A stretch of 64,000 nucleotides of DNA from Hermatobates lingyangjiaoensis (GCA_026182355.1 JAPFBL010000568.1:156023-220022); one strand, 5' to 3'; counted from the first letter of the stretch, positions 43,956-53,459 are shown. Made by a program: numbers and translations. The notes: a model not told the origin generated them from the sequence alone.

Positions 43956-44061
43956 CTACAATCGAAGGTTACGTTGTGGGTGGATATGACTTACTTTTTT
44001 AAAGTGAACAAATTATGATAAACGCAAACGTAATAATAAACAACTAAGAATACCTACTAGG

Positions 44062-44165
44062 ACCAGGGTAGATCAGTGGTTAACGTAATCGCCTCTGCAC
44101 TGGTAGGTCCGAGGTTCGATCCCCACTTTGCCCATGATTTATTACGCGGGAGGTGAATATATCTG
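44062..44165 (+). mobile_element. Truncated tRNA-headed SINE
   Basis: TAGATCAGTGG (A box) and GGTTCGATCCC (B box), then TTTATTACGCGGGAGGTGA as in the SINE at 41.1 kb, and nothing further. Confidence 0.75.
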
Positions 44166-44394
44166 ATTACATACTTAATTCTACTGTCAATGTTTCAGCT
44201 GAGTTTATGCTGTCTTATGGTGGCTGAGTTTACTTGTGACAAAATATTGCGGACAAGAAAAAAATATAAACAGACAAACAGGAATTTTTATAAGGATGGA
44301 TTCGGTTTCTCTAATGTATGAAACTTAAAGATAACTTGAAATGAGTCAGTTCTAAGCAATGTACAGACGAAATGTTGCTTTTTATTTATATAGA

Positions 44395-44865
44395 ATAATT
44401 GTAAAATGAACTATTTTGTAAATCAGATGACTAGTTTGTTATTCTTGTCAAACATTAATAATATTCAATTGAAACCGGAAAACAAATTAAAATCACTGAT
44501 GTATTCAGAAGTAATACGCATTTCAGTTCCTTAATTAGCCGCTGCGTGCGCCACAGTCGTCTGTATATAACCAATACTGGCTTCCTAACTTTCTTCAGTA
44601 TCGTTCTGTTCACATAGGAAGGCGGAAGTATTCCGCCAATCTATCCTTTTTGTTTCTACATCGTCATCTCAACATTTTTATTTCAATTTTAAGTATGTAT
44701 AACTTTTGTTTAAAAATTAACAATCTTTAAATATTTATAGGGTTATTTGCTTCTATATTTTGAAATGTATGTTAATTATTTTGAAGATAATTTCTATCAG
44801 AAAAAAATGGTTTATAGTGCTTTATTTCTTATACTTTTATCATGTCTTTTAATACATAGGTATTA

Positions 44866-44866
<1 letters not shown>
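44395..44866. other. No gene seen
   Basis: AT-rich unique sequence. Confidence 0.4.
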
Positions 44867-44914
<48 letters not shown>

Positions 44915-45057
44915 ATTTCACATAAACACGTGAAATAGCAATCAATGATCAAACCACAATAAGATAATGGGAAAACAAGACTAAGATCTTTCAAGCGTAA
45001 CTAGCGGTCTTCGTCAGAGTCAAAAACCCAACTCTTATTGTGGTTTGGTCATTGATA
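44867..45057. mobile_element. (TA)n and family A foldback, right arm truncated
   Basis: Left arm complete with hammerhead (minus, near 44980-45025); right arm begins only at CTTATTGTGGTTTGGTCATT. Confidence 0.8.
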
Positions 45058-45064
45058 TATATAT

Positions 45065-45458
45065 ACAAAACTAAGGTATATCGGGACTCGGTCAGTTCTT
45101 AGGTTCAAATTAAACTCTCATTGCCAACGTTTCGGTCTTTATTTAAAACATTTTTCATAAGCCTACAAAAACAGAGGAAATATAAGAAATAATACAATCA
45201 TTCAAAAATCAAACATACAGGAAAGTGCAATTTTGACTATAGGTTAGGTTCTATTGTAATTTCTTAATTGTAACTAATTGCACTTTTCTGTATGTTTGAT
45301 GTTTAACGATTGTATTATTTCTTATATTTCCTCTGCTTTTGTAGGCCTATGAAAAAAGGTTTTAAATAAAGACCGAAACGTTGGCAATGAGAGTTTAATT
45401 TGAACCTGAAGAACTGACTGAGTCACGATAAACCTTAGTTTTGTTTCTATTCCACGGT
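45065..45458. mobile_element. Family E1 foldback
   Basis: Arms AAACTAAGGTATATCGGGAC... and ...TCACGATAAACCTTAGTTTT around a short centre near 45240. Confidence 0.85.
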
Positions 45459-45460
45459 CG

Positions 45461-45631
45461 AAGAGTCAAAACCCCCACTGACTCTTTTCCCATTTTCTTA
45501 TTGTGGTTTGTTAATTAATTGTTATTTCACGTGTTTATGTGAAATCTTTTTATATATATATATATATATTAGTAATATATATATATATATATATATATAT
45601 AGATATATCTATCTATAGATATAGATATATA
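45461..45631 (+). mobile_element. Single family A arm and TA/GATA repeats
   Basis: ACTCTTTTCCCATTTTCTTA through CACGTGTTTATGTGAAATC, then TA and TATCTA repeats to about 45631. Confidence 0.75.
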
Positions 45632-45747
45632 GAGTAGCAGTTTGCTTCTCAACGCGAGTACTTCGCACTTCTTCCCGATGACGACGGATGTCGAAATATC
45701 GAAGTGAGTTCTGTAGTGTCTTTCTGTGTTCTTTTCTATGTGTTAAA

Positions 45748-45790
<43 letters not shown>
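45632..45790 (+). mobile_element. Single D-like PLE arm
   Basis: CCGATGA, C, GAC-GGAT-GTC, GAA, ATAT, C, GAAGTGAGT. The first box base differs. Ends in (TA)n at 45752-45793. Confidence 0.7.
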
Positions 45791-45792
<2 letters not shown>

Positions 45793-45795
<3 letters not shown>

Positions 45796-46324
45796 GTTGA
45801 ACAGCTGACCGTATTTCGCTGATGTCATTTTCTTCACTAGTTTTTCAAGGTTTCTGAATACCTTCTTCTTTCCTTCATCCAAACGTTGGAGAATGTTAAT
45901 TAAGTTATAACCGACATGTTTCGACTGGCTTCCAGTCATCTTCAGGGTGATTAATTAAACAAAGAAGAAAATTATTAGTCTTTGGAGTTGGTATTAAGAC
46001 ACATTCTACAGTAGAAGTTTGAAGTAGCTGCTCTTGAGAACCAGGCCCAAGAGCAGCTACTTCAAACTTCTACTGTATAATGTGTCTTAATACCAACTCC
46101 AAAGACTAATAATTTTCTTCTTTGTTTAATTAATCACCCTGAAGATGACTGGAAGCCAGTCGAAACATGTCGGTTATAACTTAATTAACATTCTCCAACG
46201 TTTGGATGAAGGAAAGAAGAAGGTATTCAGAAACCTTGAAAAACTAGTGAAGAAAATGACATCAGCGAAATACGGTCAGCTGTTCAACGAAATATGCTTA
46301 AAAGAAGGACTGCTTCCAAATTTT

Positions 46325-46332
<8 letters not shown>
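45793..46332. mobile_element. PLE pLTR foldback with ORF start, family H
   Basis: Near-perfect arms: 45793-46038 and 46056-46330. Each encodes outward MTGSQSKHVGYNLINILQRL, FRNLEKLVKKMTSAKYGQLF then NE; the right arm continues ICLKEGLLPNFTN before TA, while the left arm joins TA right after FNE. High arm identity suggests a recent copy. Confidence 0.88.
46133..46177 (+). ncRNA. Hammerhead ribozyme-like motif, family H
   Basis: ATCACC, CTGAAGA, extra T, GACTGG-AAG-CCAGTC, GAA, ACATGT, C, GGTTAT. Helix II has six pairs. Its box contains the ATG of the outward frame. Mirror on minus strand at about 45908-45952. Confidence 0.88.
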
Positions 46333-46357
<25 letters not shown>

Positions 46358-46361
<4 letters not shown>

Positions 46362-46592
46362 TCAAAATTAGAAAAAAAAGGTCCAAACTGGACGCAAAAC
46401 ATCTCAAAAACGAAGAAAAGCAACACACATAGAGAAAGAGACACACTTAGAAACTCAAATTTTCGGATGATTCGACTTTAGGAGAAAATAGAATGGGTGA
46501 CCAAGCACACCGGAAACACAATTTTAGGAAACCCACCGAGAAGCTCTGTCTTTTTCTCTGTGTGTTGCTTTTCTTCATTTTTGAGCTGTTTA
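46358..46592. mobile_element. Family B foldback, right arm shortened
   Basis: Left arm with TCAAATTTTCGGATGATTCG (core mutated); right arm begins at TTTTTCTCTGTGTGTTGC. Confidence 0.75.
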
Positions 46593-46614
46593 TATATAAT
46601 ATATATATATATAT

Positions 46615-46908
46615 ATGTATTAAATGTTTATCAGGACTCTATCAGTTCTTCAGGTTCAAATTAAACTCTCATTCTCAACTTTTCGGTTTTTGTTATTACT
46701 GAAATCTTCAGACTGTTTTCTTTAATAAATAATTTCTAATGAAGTACTTTGTTTTTTTTTTTTGTTTCAACATTTTATACTTCTGCCTATGAAAATGGTT
46801 TTAAATAAAAACAAAAACTTTGACAATGAGAGTTTAATTTGAACTTGATGAACTGAACGAGTGATGATAAACTTTTGTTTTATTTGTACTTCACTATCGA
46901 GACTTTAT
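46615..46908. mobile_element. Family E1 foldback, diverged
   Basis: TTATCAGGACTCTATCAGTT... and ...CTGAACGAGTGATGATAAAC arms; helix II GGTTTT/AAAAAC decayed. Confidence 0.7.
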
Positions 46909-46962
<54 letters not shown>

Positions 46963-47074
46963 AAATAACGCCCCATATTTGGCTTGTATCTGCTTCTTAC
47001 ACAATTTCTCCAGTTTCCGGAATTCCTTCCTCGTCTCTTCATTAAAACTATAAAGTCTATCACCGATATTACTA

Positions 47075-47113
47075 GTCGACATGTTTCGAATGTACCACAT
47101 TCATCATCAGGAC
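47075..47113 (-). ncRNA. Hammerhead ribozyme-like motif, family J
   Basis: GTC, CTGATGA, extra T, GAATG-TGGTA-CATTC, GAA, ACATGT, C, GAC. Confidence 0.88.
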
Positions 47114-47196
47114 AATAATGAGAGTAATAGTAGGAAAGCTAGTTATATATATAGAGATCGATTATTAATGAAATGTTTACAGGGCATCGCCCTGTA

Positions 47197-47502
47197 TCAC
47201 GGCGCATTATGGGGGATTAAGGTAGGGTGGTTGGGCTCACCTACTACCTGGCTAATCTGGGTGTTTCTGTTTGCAAATAGTTTTAAAATTCCACAAGAAT
47301 TATTAACTTGGATATTTATCGCTGGTTGCTTTTCTTGAATAATTATTGCTTCTAATAGTTGTAATTTAAAATGATTTCTTTCTCTAGCGATAATTTTCGT
47401 GGAATTTACCATCATTTCTCTTGTGAGTTTTGTCTTATGGACTGCTGTTGTATGGCATTTTGGCGCGCCGGCAGAAAGGTGCATAGTAATTCTTCTAGAC
47501 AA
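47197..47502 (-). pseudogene. PLE GIY-YIG endonuclease fragment
   Basis: SRRITMHLSAGAPKCHTTAV, KLTREMMVNSTKIIARERNH, LQLLEAIIIQEKQPAINIQ aligns with the copy at 2-424 (RRLTMHLASGGPK, LTREMLTDNT, LQILEAILI, QPSINSQ). The N-terminal part is cut off at the junction. Confidence 0.85.
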
Positions 47503-47760
47503 CTTTTTTAATACAACTGAAAACTAACATCACAGGTAAAGAATTACTAACATCAGTTGTATTAAAATTGTTGATATTTATAAAAAGTGTTTCAAAAAAG
47601 TTGCCAAATGGCAACTTATTTGTGGAATTACTACCTTCTATTCGTAAGACTGTCAGGAAACTGGAACAGCTTAGTTTGAAAGTCGTTAATGCCGAAGATG
47701 CGGTACATTTCAACAAAGTATGCCTCCAAGAAGATTTGCTGCCAACCTATACTAATATAT
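47503..47760 (+). mobile_element. PLE pLTR with ORF start, other family, inverted to the adjacent PLE
   Basis: Reads VSKKLPNGNLFVELLPSIRK, TVRKLEQLSLKVVNAEDAVH, FNKVCLQEDLLPTYTN then TA. A related arm is at 63.14-63.35 kb. Instead of a clear hammerhead it has a hairpin GTTGCC-AAAT-GGCAAC near 47600. Confidence 0.75.
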
Positions 47761-47777
47761 ATATTAGTATATATATA

Positions 47778-48043
47778 TATGTATAAAATAAATTTAAACC
47801 GAAGGAAACACACAGAAAGACACAGACATAACTCTTATCGATATTTCGACCATCGTCGTCAACAGGAGGTGTGAAGAGCGAAGAGTCCCTCAAGAAGGCA
47901 GGGCGGCGACTGCGGGACTCTTCGCTCTTCACACCTCCTGATCACGACGATGGTCGAAATACCGATGTGAGTTATGTCTGTGTGTTTCCTTCGTTTTGAA
48001 TTTATTGTATTTAAAAAAGTCCGCTGGACCGTTTCTTTTAATT
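47778..48043. mobile_element. Family D foldback
   Basis: Left arm (minus) has box 1 altered (GTTGACGACGATGGTC); right arm has CTGATCACGACGATGGTC. The right arm extends to AAAAGTCCGCTGGACCG, then TA. Confidence 0.85.
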
Positions 48044-48067
48044 GTATATATATATATATATATATAT

Positions 48068-48292
48068 ATAATAAAAGCTTTCACATAAACACGTGAAATA
48101 ACAATCAATGATCAAACCACAATAAGAAATGGGAAAACAAGACTAAGATCTTTCAACCGTAACAAGCGGTCTTCGTCAAGTCAAAAACCCAACTGTTTTA
48201 AAACAGTTGGGTTTTTGACTTGACGAAGACCGCTTGTTACGGTTGAAAGATCTTAGTCTTGTTTTCCCATTTCTTATTGTGGTTTGATCATT
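48068..48292. mobile_element. Family A foldback, near-perfect
   Basis: Two ~110-bp arms with a TTTTAAAA centre (48194-48201), TA outside both. C3 of the box is T in both arms, showing that the arms share this change. Confidence 0.9.
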
Positions 48293-48310
48293 ATATATAT
48301 ATATATATAT

Positions 48311-48661
48311 AGGAGTATAATGTAATCGGGATTCGGTCAATTTTCCAGGATCAAAATCAAGCTCTCTCAATGCCGACGTTTCGGTTTTATTTAAAACCTT
48401 TTTCATAGGCAGAAGTCAGAAGTTTTGAATTTTGATTTAGTAAAAATGATGAAATTTACATTATATAAAATGAAGTAACTATAGATAGTTAGTGAACTAA
48501 CATATTAACTGGTCAAAAACTTGGACCAGACTGTCTGGTCTAAAACTGTTCAAGTATAAAACCGAAACGTCGGCATTGAGAGTTTGATTTTGATCCTGGA
48601 AAATTGACCGAATCCCGATTACATTATACTCCTATTCTATCCAACGGTTGATATATTATTG

Positions 48662-48675
<14 letters not shown>
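48311..48675. mobile_element. Family E2 foldback
   Basis: GGAGTATAATGTAATCGGGA and TCCCGATTACATTATACTCC arms; right arm ends CAACGGTTGATATATTATTG then TA. Confidence 0.85.
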
Positions 48676-48706
<31 letters not shown>

Positions 48707-48820
48707 GTGAGAGAAGGCAGCAGGTCTTCTGTCTGGGTTTTTGATTGAATTCCGCTCGTTACGGTTGAAAGATCTTAGTCTTGTTTTCCCATTTCATATT
48801 GTGGTTTGATTATTTGAAAA
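48676..48820 (+). mobile_element. (TA)n and single family A arm, decayed core
   Basis: GTTACGGTTGAAAGATCTTA kept, box 1 lost (GATTGAATTCCGC). Confidence 0.7.
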
Positions 48821-49300
48821 AATTTTTGTTTTATTCAAAAAGTCACGGTTTTATCAAACATTCCTTCGTATATGAGAGACCTTTCTCGGTCTCTGTTAAT
48901 AAGAAGATTGAAGGGTCGGATGTAGAGTGTTTTTGATAGCAGCTCCTATAGTTTAAATCTTGTTCAAACCTGTTTTTAACAAATTAAAGATTCAAATACT
49001 GAATAATCATTCGTCATCTGTTAGTGAATAGCCGAATGTCATTTGTTTCACATCTTTGTCAATTGACACCGTTTAAATTACCCTGCTGTTATTCTCTTAA
49101 AGGTTATTCTCACGGTGTTACGCCTGAATTTAATTGATATTTTATTTGGTTTTAATTACACTCCTTTTTTTTTGGCAAAAAGTTTGATTAGTAATCATTT
49201 ATTGATTATATGCAAATTCTTTGCATTCATTATTGGTATATTAAGAAATTTTAATTTTGGTTTATTCATCCTTATTGTCATTAACCTGATTCCTCATACA
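48821..49300. other. No gene seen
   Basis: AT-rich unique sequence. Confidence 0.4.
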
Positions 49301-49317
49301 TTATATATATATATATA

Positions 49318-49693
49318 TACTTTTTTTCGTTGGAAATACGATCCAAAACGGACAAATATAGTTCAATATAGACAAAGAAACATAGAGAAATCAAAAGAAC
49401 ACACTTACAGTCTCTAATTTTCGGTGTGAACCGTCTTCAGGAGAGATAAGAGAGGGAAACCAAGCGCACTGGTGAAGAAACCAAGAAAGCAGTTAAGAAC
49501 ACAAATATAACAGCACAAGTTATCTTGTGAAAGAAACGGTCCAGCGGACTTTTTTAAATAAAATAAATTAAAAACTAATGAAACACACAGAAAGACACAG
49601 ACATAACTCACACCTCCTGATGACGAGATGGTCGAAATATCGATCTGAGTTATGTCTGTGTCTTTGTGTGTGTTTCCTTCGTTTTTAATTTAT

Positions 49694-49700
<7 letters not shown>
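49318..49700. mobile_element. Chimeric foldback: family C left, family D right
   Basis: Left is a full family C arm (minus core near 49413-49447). At about 49530 it changes to family D outer sequence (GAAACGGTCCAGCGGACTTT) on the minus strand, then a short family D palindrome (core truncated near 49612-49640). Confidence 0.7.
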
Positions 49701-49725
<25 letters not shown>

Positions 49726-50255
49726 TAATGAATTGCAGACCGTGAGACAGATATACAACTAGAAAGGATAAATCGGGATGTGGTCGTTTCTTCCAATTCC
49801 AATCAAACTCTCATTTCCTTGGGAATTAACGTAAAAATATCAAATAACAATATGTAGATTGCAGTGGAATTGATAACAAATCCAATGATAAGACCTCCTT
49901 AAGTTAGTTTGCGATTGAAGATAGACTCCGTACGAAAGCGCTCCAACGACTCCAAGAACATCATACGAGAGATGACAGTTTTTCCTATTTCTAGTCCATA
50001 TAATTAAAATGCCTTCATTATTGCTGCTATAATCACATGGGAAGCATTGCTTCTATTGACTGGACGCCTGACTATTGGTATACCTCACTAATGTTGACAA
50101 AGAAAGTTGAGATACAGGTACTTGATTTCCAGTTCTACCGTTATGAGGGGGAGTGGAAAGAGGACGGCCAGGCAGACTAGGGCAGCCTGTATATGCGACT
50201 GGTGGAAACCCCATGAATATGCAACCACTGCTTACTCAATATATATATATATATA
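49701..50255. other. No gene seen
   Basis: Includes a degraded E-like start (GATAAATCGGGATGTGGTCG, 49765). GC-richer patch at 50150-50215 without a recognisable function. Confidence 0.4.
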
Positions 50256-50257
50256 TA

Positions 50258-50462
50258 CAATCAATGATCAAACCACAAAAAGAAACTGGGAAAAGAAGAC
50301 TAAGATCTTTCAACCATAACAAGCCGTCTTCGTCACAGTTGGGATTTTGACTCTGACGAAGACCGCTTGTTGTGATTGAAAGATCTTAGTCTTGTTTTCC
50401 CATTTCATTTTGTGGTTTAATCATTTATTCTGTTTTTACATGTTTATGTGAAATCATTATAT
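50258..50462. mobile_element. Family A foldback
   Basis: CCATAACAAGCCGTCTTCGTC and CTGACGAAGACCGCTTGTTG meet within GTTGGGATTTTGA. The right arm keeps helix I (GACT) and box. Confidence 0.85.
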
Positions 50463-50473
50463 TATATATATAT

Positions 50474-50965
50474 ATACAAAACTAAAATTTATCGGGGCTC
50501 GGTCAGTTCTTCAGGTTCAAATTAAACTCTCATTACCAACGTTTCGGTTTTTATTTAAAACGTTTTTCATAGGCCTACAAAAACAGAGTACTGAACTGAA
50601 GTTCAGTGTCACGTGTTCATTCAGACTTCAATTGTTGTTAAAATCCATCGACTCATTTTCTTTGTAAAATAATTTGTAATGTAATACTTAGTTTTTCTAT
50701 TTCAAAATTTATACTTCTGTAAGTTTTCTCACTAACTTATAGTCAAAATTTCTATTGTAATTTCTTAATTGTAACTAATTGCACTTTTATGTATGTTTGA
50801 TTTTTGAATGATTGCTTGAATTGATTGCTACTTGCCGTTGCGTCTACAACATGCTTGGTCTCCCTTTCTATTTTCTCCTGAAGACGGATTACCCGAAATT
50901 TTGAGTCTGTAAGTGTGTTTCTTTTACTTTCTGTGCTACCTATCTTCTTTTGAATTTTTATTTTA

Positions 50966-50990
<25 letters not shown>
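50474..50990. mobile_element. Chimeric foldback: family E1 left, family K right
   Basis: Left arm E1 (minus, GTTTCGGTTTTTATTTAAAA), centre includes E-like UTR (AAATTTATACTTCTG), right arm family K core (CTGAAGACGGATTACCCGAA) and GTAAGTGTG, ending at TA. Confidence 0.7.
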
Positions 50991-50995
<5 letters not shown>

Positions 50996-51006
<11 letters not shown>

Positions 51007-51560
51007 AAATTTAGGGAGCAATCCTTCTTTTATGCATGTTTTGTTGAACGACCTTTGTACTGTGGCATGAATCAATTTCATAGTCGATCTTTCAAGTTTT
51101 CTCACCTTTGATTTAAATCTTTCTGGTATTAAATACACCAGTTCTCCAAATGATTTATTTTTCATAACTGACATGTTTCGGTCTCCTTGACCATCTTCAG
51201 AGTTAAACATATTTACAAAAACTTATTCCTACTAATCACAACTATACTATACAACTGCTTTAAGCAAATGTTTATTTTGGTGATAGAATTATTTCTTGAT
51301 GTTTTTGAAAATTATTGTGTTAATTTAGGAAATGTATAGTATATTGTATATAGTTGTGATTAGTAGGAATAAGTTTTTGTAAATATGTTTAACTCTGAAG
51401 ATGGTCAAGGAGACCGAAACATGTCAGTTATGAAAAATAAATCATTTGGAGAACTGGTGTATTTAATACCAGAAAGATTTAAATCAAAGGTGAGAAAACT
51501 TGAAAGATCGACTATGAAATTGATTCATGCCACAGTACAAAGGTCGTTCAACAATATATA
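50996..51560. mobile_element. PLE pLTR foldback with ORF start, family I
   Basis: Arms 51002-51235 (minus) and 51365-51553 (plus) encode MFNSEDGQGDRNMSVMKNKS, FGELVYLIPERFKSKVRKLE and RSTMKLIHATVQRSFN; the minus arm continues KTCIKEGLLPKFTN before TA, the plus arm joins TA after FN. Middle 51236-51364. Confidence 0.88.
51390..51430 (+). ncRNA. Hammerhead ribozyme-like motif, family I
   Basis: TAACT, CTGAAGA, extra T, GGTC-AAGGA-GACC, GAA, ACATGT, C, AGTTA. Helix I five perfect pairs. The open frame reads through it. Mirror on minus strand at about 51169-51209. Confidence 0.9.
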
Positions 51561-51576
51561 TATATATATATATATA

Positions 51577-51822
51577 TACACTGATAAAACGAAATACGAT
51601 CCAAACTGGACACAATACGAGTTTGAGATTAACAAAGAGCAACACACAAAGTAGGGAAACATACTTACAGACTCAAATTTTCGGGTAATCCGTGTTCAGG
51701 AGAAAAGAGAATGGGAGACCAAGCATGTTGTAGACGCAACGGCAAGTAACCCAGTTTGAATCTGTAAGTGTGTTTCCCTACTTTGTGTGTTGCTCTTTGT
51801 TAATCTCGAACTCCTGTATATA
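51577..51822. mobile_element. Family K foldback
   Basis: Arms with CAATACGAGTTTGAGATTAA and inverse. Left core is GTGTTCAGGAG on the plus strand (box CTGAACA on minus, G8 changed to C); the right arm lost its core. Confidence 0.8.
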
Positions 51823-51839
51823 TATATATATAAATATAT

Positions 51840-52082
51840 ATGACCAAACCACATCATGAAATGGAAAAAAAAAGACTATGGTTTTTCAACCGTAACAAGC
51901 TATTTTTGTCAGAATCAGAAACCCAACAGAGTCAGGTTTTTGACACTGACAAGACCATTTGTTATGGTTGAAAACCTTAGTCTTTTTTATGGTTGAATGA
52001 TCTTAGTCTTTTTTTTCGCCATTTTATATTGTGGTTTGATTATTTATTGTTATTTCAAGTGTTTATTTGAAACTTTTACATA
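51840..52082. mobile_element. Family A foldback, diverged
   Basis: GTAACAAGCTATTTTTGTCA and inverse; a partial duplication TATGGTTGAATGATCTTAGT on the right. Confidence 0.75.
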
Positions 52083-52099
52083 TATATATATTATATATA

Positions 52100-52260
52100 T
52101 ATATACAAGATTAAAAAGAAGGTAGCACATAGATAGACAATGGAATAACTCAGTTCTATAATTGGACCATCGTCGTCATCAGGAGGCGAAGAGGCCCCCT
52201 GGAAGGTAGGCGGCGACCCTCTCTCACTCTCTCTCTCTCTCCTCTCTCGCTGTCTCTATA
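52100..52260 (-). mobile_element. Single D-like arm
   Basis: CTATAATTGGACCATCGTCG + TCATCAGG is the minus-strand core with GAA altered to CAA, so catalytic G12 is lost. CT-repeat (52220-52250) follows. Confidence 0.7.
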
Positions 52261-52274
52261 TATATATATATATA

Positions 52275-52575
52275 TATAAAATAAAATAAATTCAAAACGA
52301 AGGGAACACACAGAAAGACACAGACATAACTCACATCGATATTTCGACCATCGTCGTCATCAGGAGGTGCGAAGAGTCCCACAGGAAGACAGGGCGGTAC
52401 TGAGTACTGAGTACCGCCCTGTCTTCCTGTGGGACTCTTCGCTCTTCGCACCTCCTGATGACGACGATGGTCGAAATATCGATGTGAGTTATGTCTGTGT
52501 CTTTCTGTGTGTTTCCTTCGTTTTGAATATATTTTATTTTAAAAAAGTCCGCTGGACCGTTTCTTTTAATTGTAT
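52275..52575. mobile_element. Family D foldback
   Basis: Arms AATTCAAAACGAAGGGAACA... and inverse around GAGTACTGAGTAC (about 52400); both cores intact (CTGATGA, C, GAC-GATG-GTC, GAA, ATAT, C, GATGTG). Confidence 0.88.
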
Positions 52576-52634
52576 ATATATATATATATATAAATATATA
52601 TAATTTTAATATATATATTATATATATATATAAA

Positions 52635-52925
52635 AAAAAAACAGGAAAAACCATCCAAAAGGACAATAAATTTATCACGGTTAATCATAAACACATAACA
52701 TAGGAAGAAACACACTTACTGTTTTTAATTATCGGTTGAACCGACATTAGAATAGTTGAGATAGGTATACCAAACGCAATTGTGAAGCGGTGGTTGAAGA
52801 CCGGTTGGGTCTTTTGACTCAAACGAAGACTACTTGTTATGGTTGAAAGATCTTAGTTTTGTTTTCCCATTTGATTTTGTGGTTTGATCATTTATTGTTA
52901 TTTTACATGTTTATGTGAAATCTTT
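52635..52925. mobile_element. Mixed PLE arms, family C-like left and family A right
   Basis: Left: ACACACTTACTGTTTTTAAT + TATCGGTTGAACCGACATTA (decayed C). Right: ACGAAGACTACTTGTTATGG + TTGAAAGATCTTAG to CATGTTTATGTGAAATC. Confidence 0.65.
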
Positions 52926-53430
52926 ATATATATATATATATATATATATTGTTGGACCTGCATTTTTTAATTGTATAGGGCATTTTTTCTTATGATGCTA
53001 TATTGTCATATTGAGTTTCCATATGTTTCTTTGTACCTAAATGTCTCCAGTTTTATCTCTATAGTATATAGACAGAGAAACTTTATATTTTATATATACG
53101 TATTACGAAGGCCGGCTTAATTGGTCGATATTTCATTTCAGGTTATCACAAGATTTAGGTTTATTATAATGATTATTCACCAGCTTCCCCACACCCCTTT
53201 CCAATTCATATACCCATTATGTGATGACCCATATATGTTTGTTTTCTTTATATAATTACACATAAAATCAGATATTAAAAGAGTAACAGAAAAAAAAACA
53301 ATAAAATCACAGATTCATTTCAGAGGTCAACCACTACTCTGACCAGTGTCAAGATAGCCTTCATTGTTTGTGTCCTTGTGAATCTTGACACATTTGCAAG
53401 GTCTTTGCACTTCCGTAATACTTTACATTC
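52926..53430. other. (TA)n then no gene seen
   Basis: Unique AT-rich sequence between TA tracts. Confidence 0.4.
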
Positions 53431-53459
53431 ACTGTATATATATATATATATATATATAT

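Larger units (their letters stand above)
41067..44394 (+). mobile_element. Helitron/Helentron-like element with nested insertions (inferred extent)
   Basis: Left end TCTATATATATAAAAGTTCG, right end TTTTATTTATATAGA, with a PIF1-type helicase relic inside. A SINE, the long repeat copy 2 and a second SINE interrupt it. The extent is inference from matching ends. Confidence 0.45.
46958..47502 (-). mobile_element. 5'-truncated PLE: endonuclease, UTR and pLTR (family J)
   Basis: Minus strand, in order: GIY-YIG C-terminal half (47502-47197), UTR, hammerhead (47113-47075), ORF start reading MSTSNIGDRLYSFNEETRKE and FRKLEKLCKKQIQAKYGALF NN, then (TA)n (46911-46957). Second case in the window where a PLE body runs into a pLTR that ends in TA repeats. 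Confidence 0.85.

Noticed and set aside
45736..45939. Small proteins ending in IYIYIY
   Set aside because: The tails are translated (TA)n. Only the part before the TA tract is real PLE N-terminal coding; no separate gene is supported.
47503..47640. Hammerhead in the 47.5 and 63.1 kb arms
   Set aside because: There is a hairpin at the expected place (GTTGCC-AAAT-GGCAAC; TGTCC-TTT-GGACA), but GAA and a full CTGANGA box are missing.
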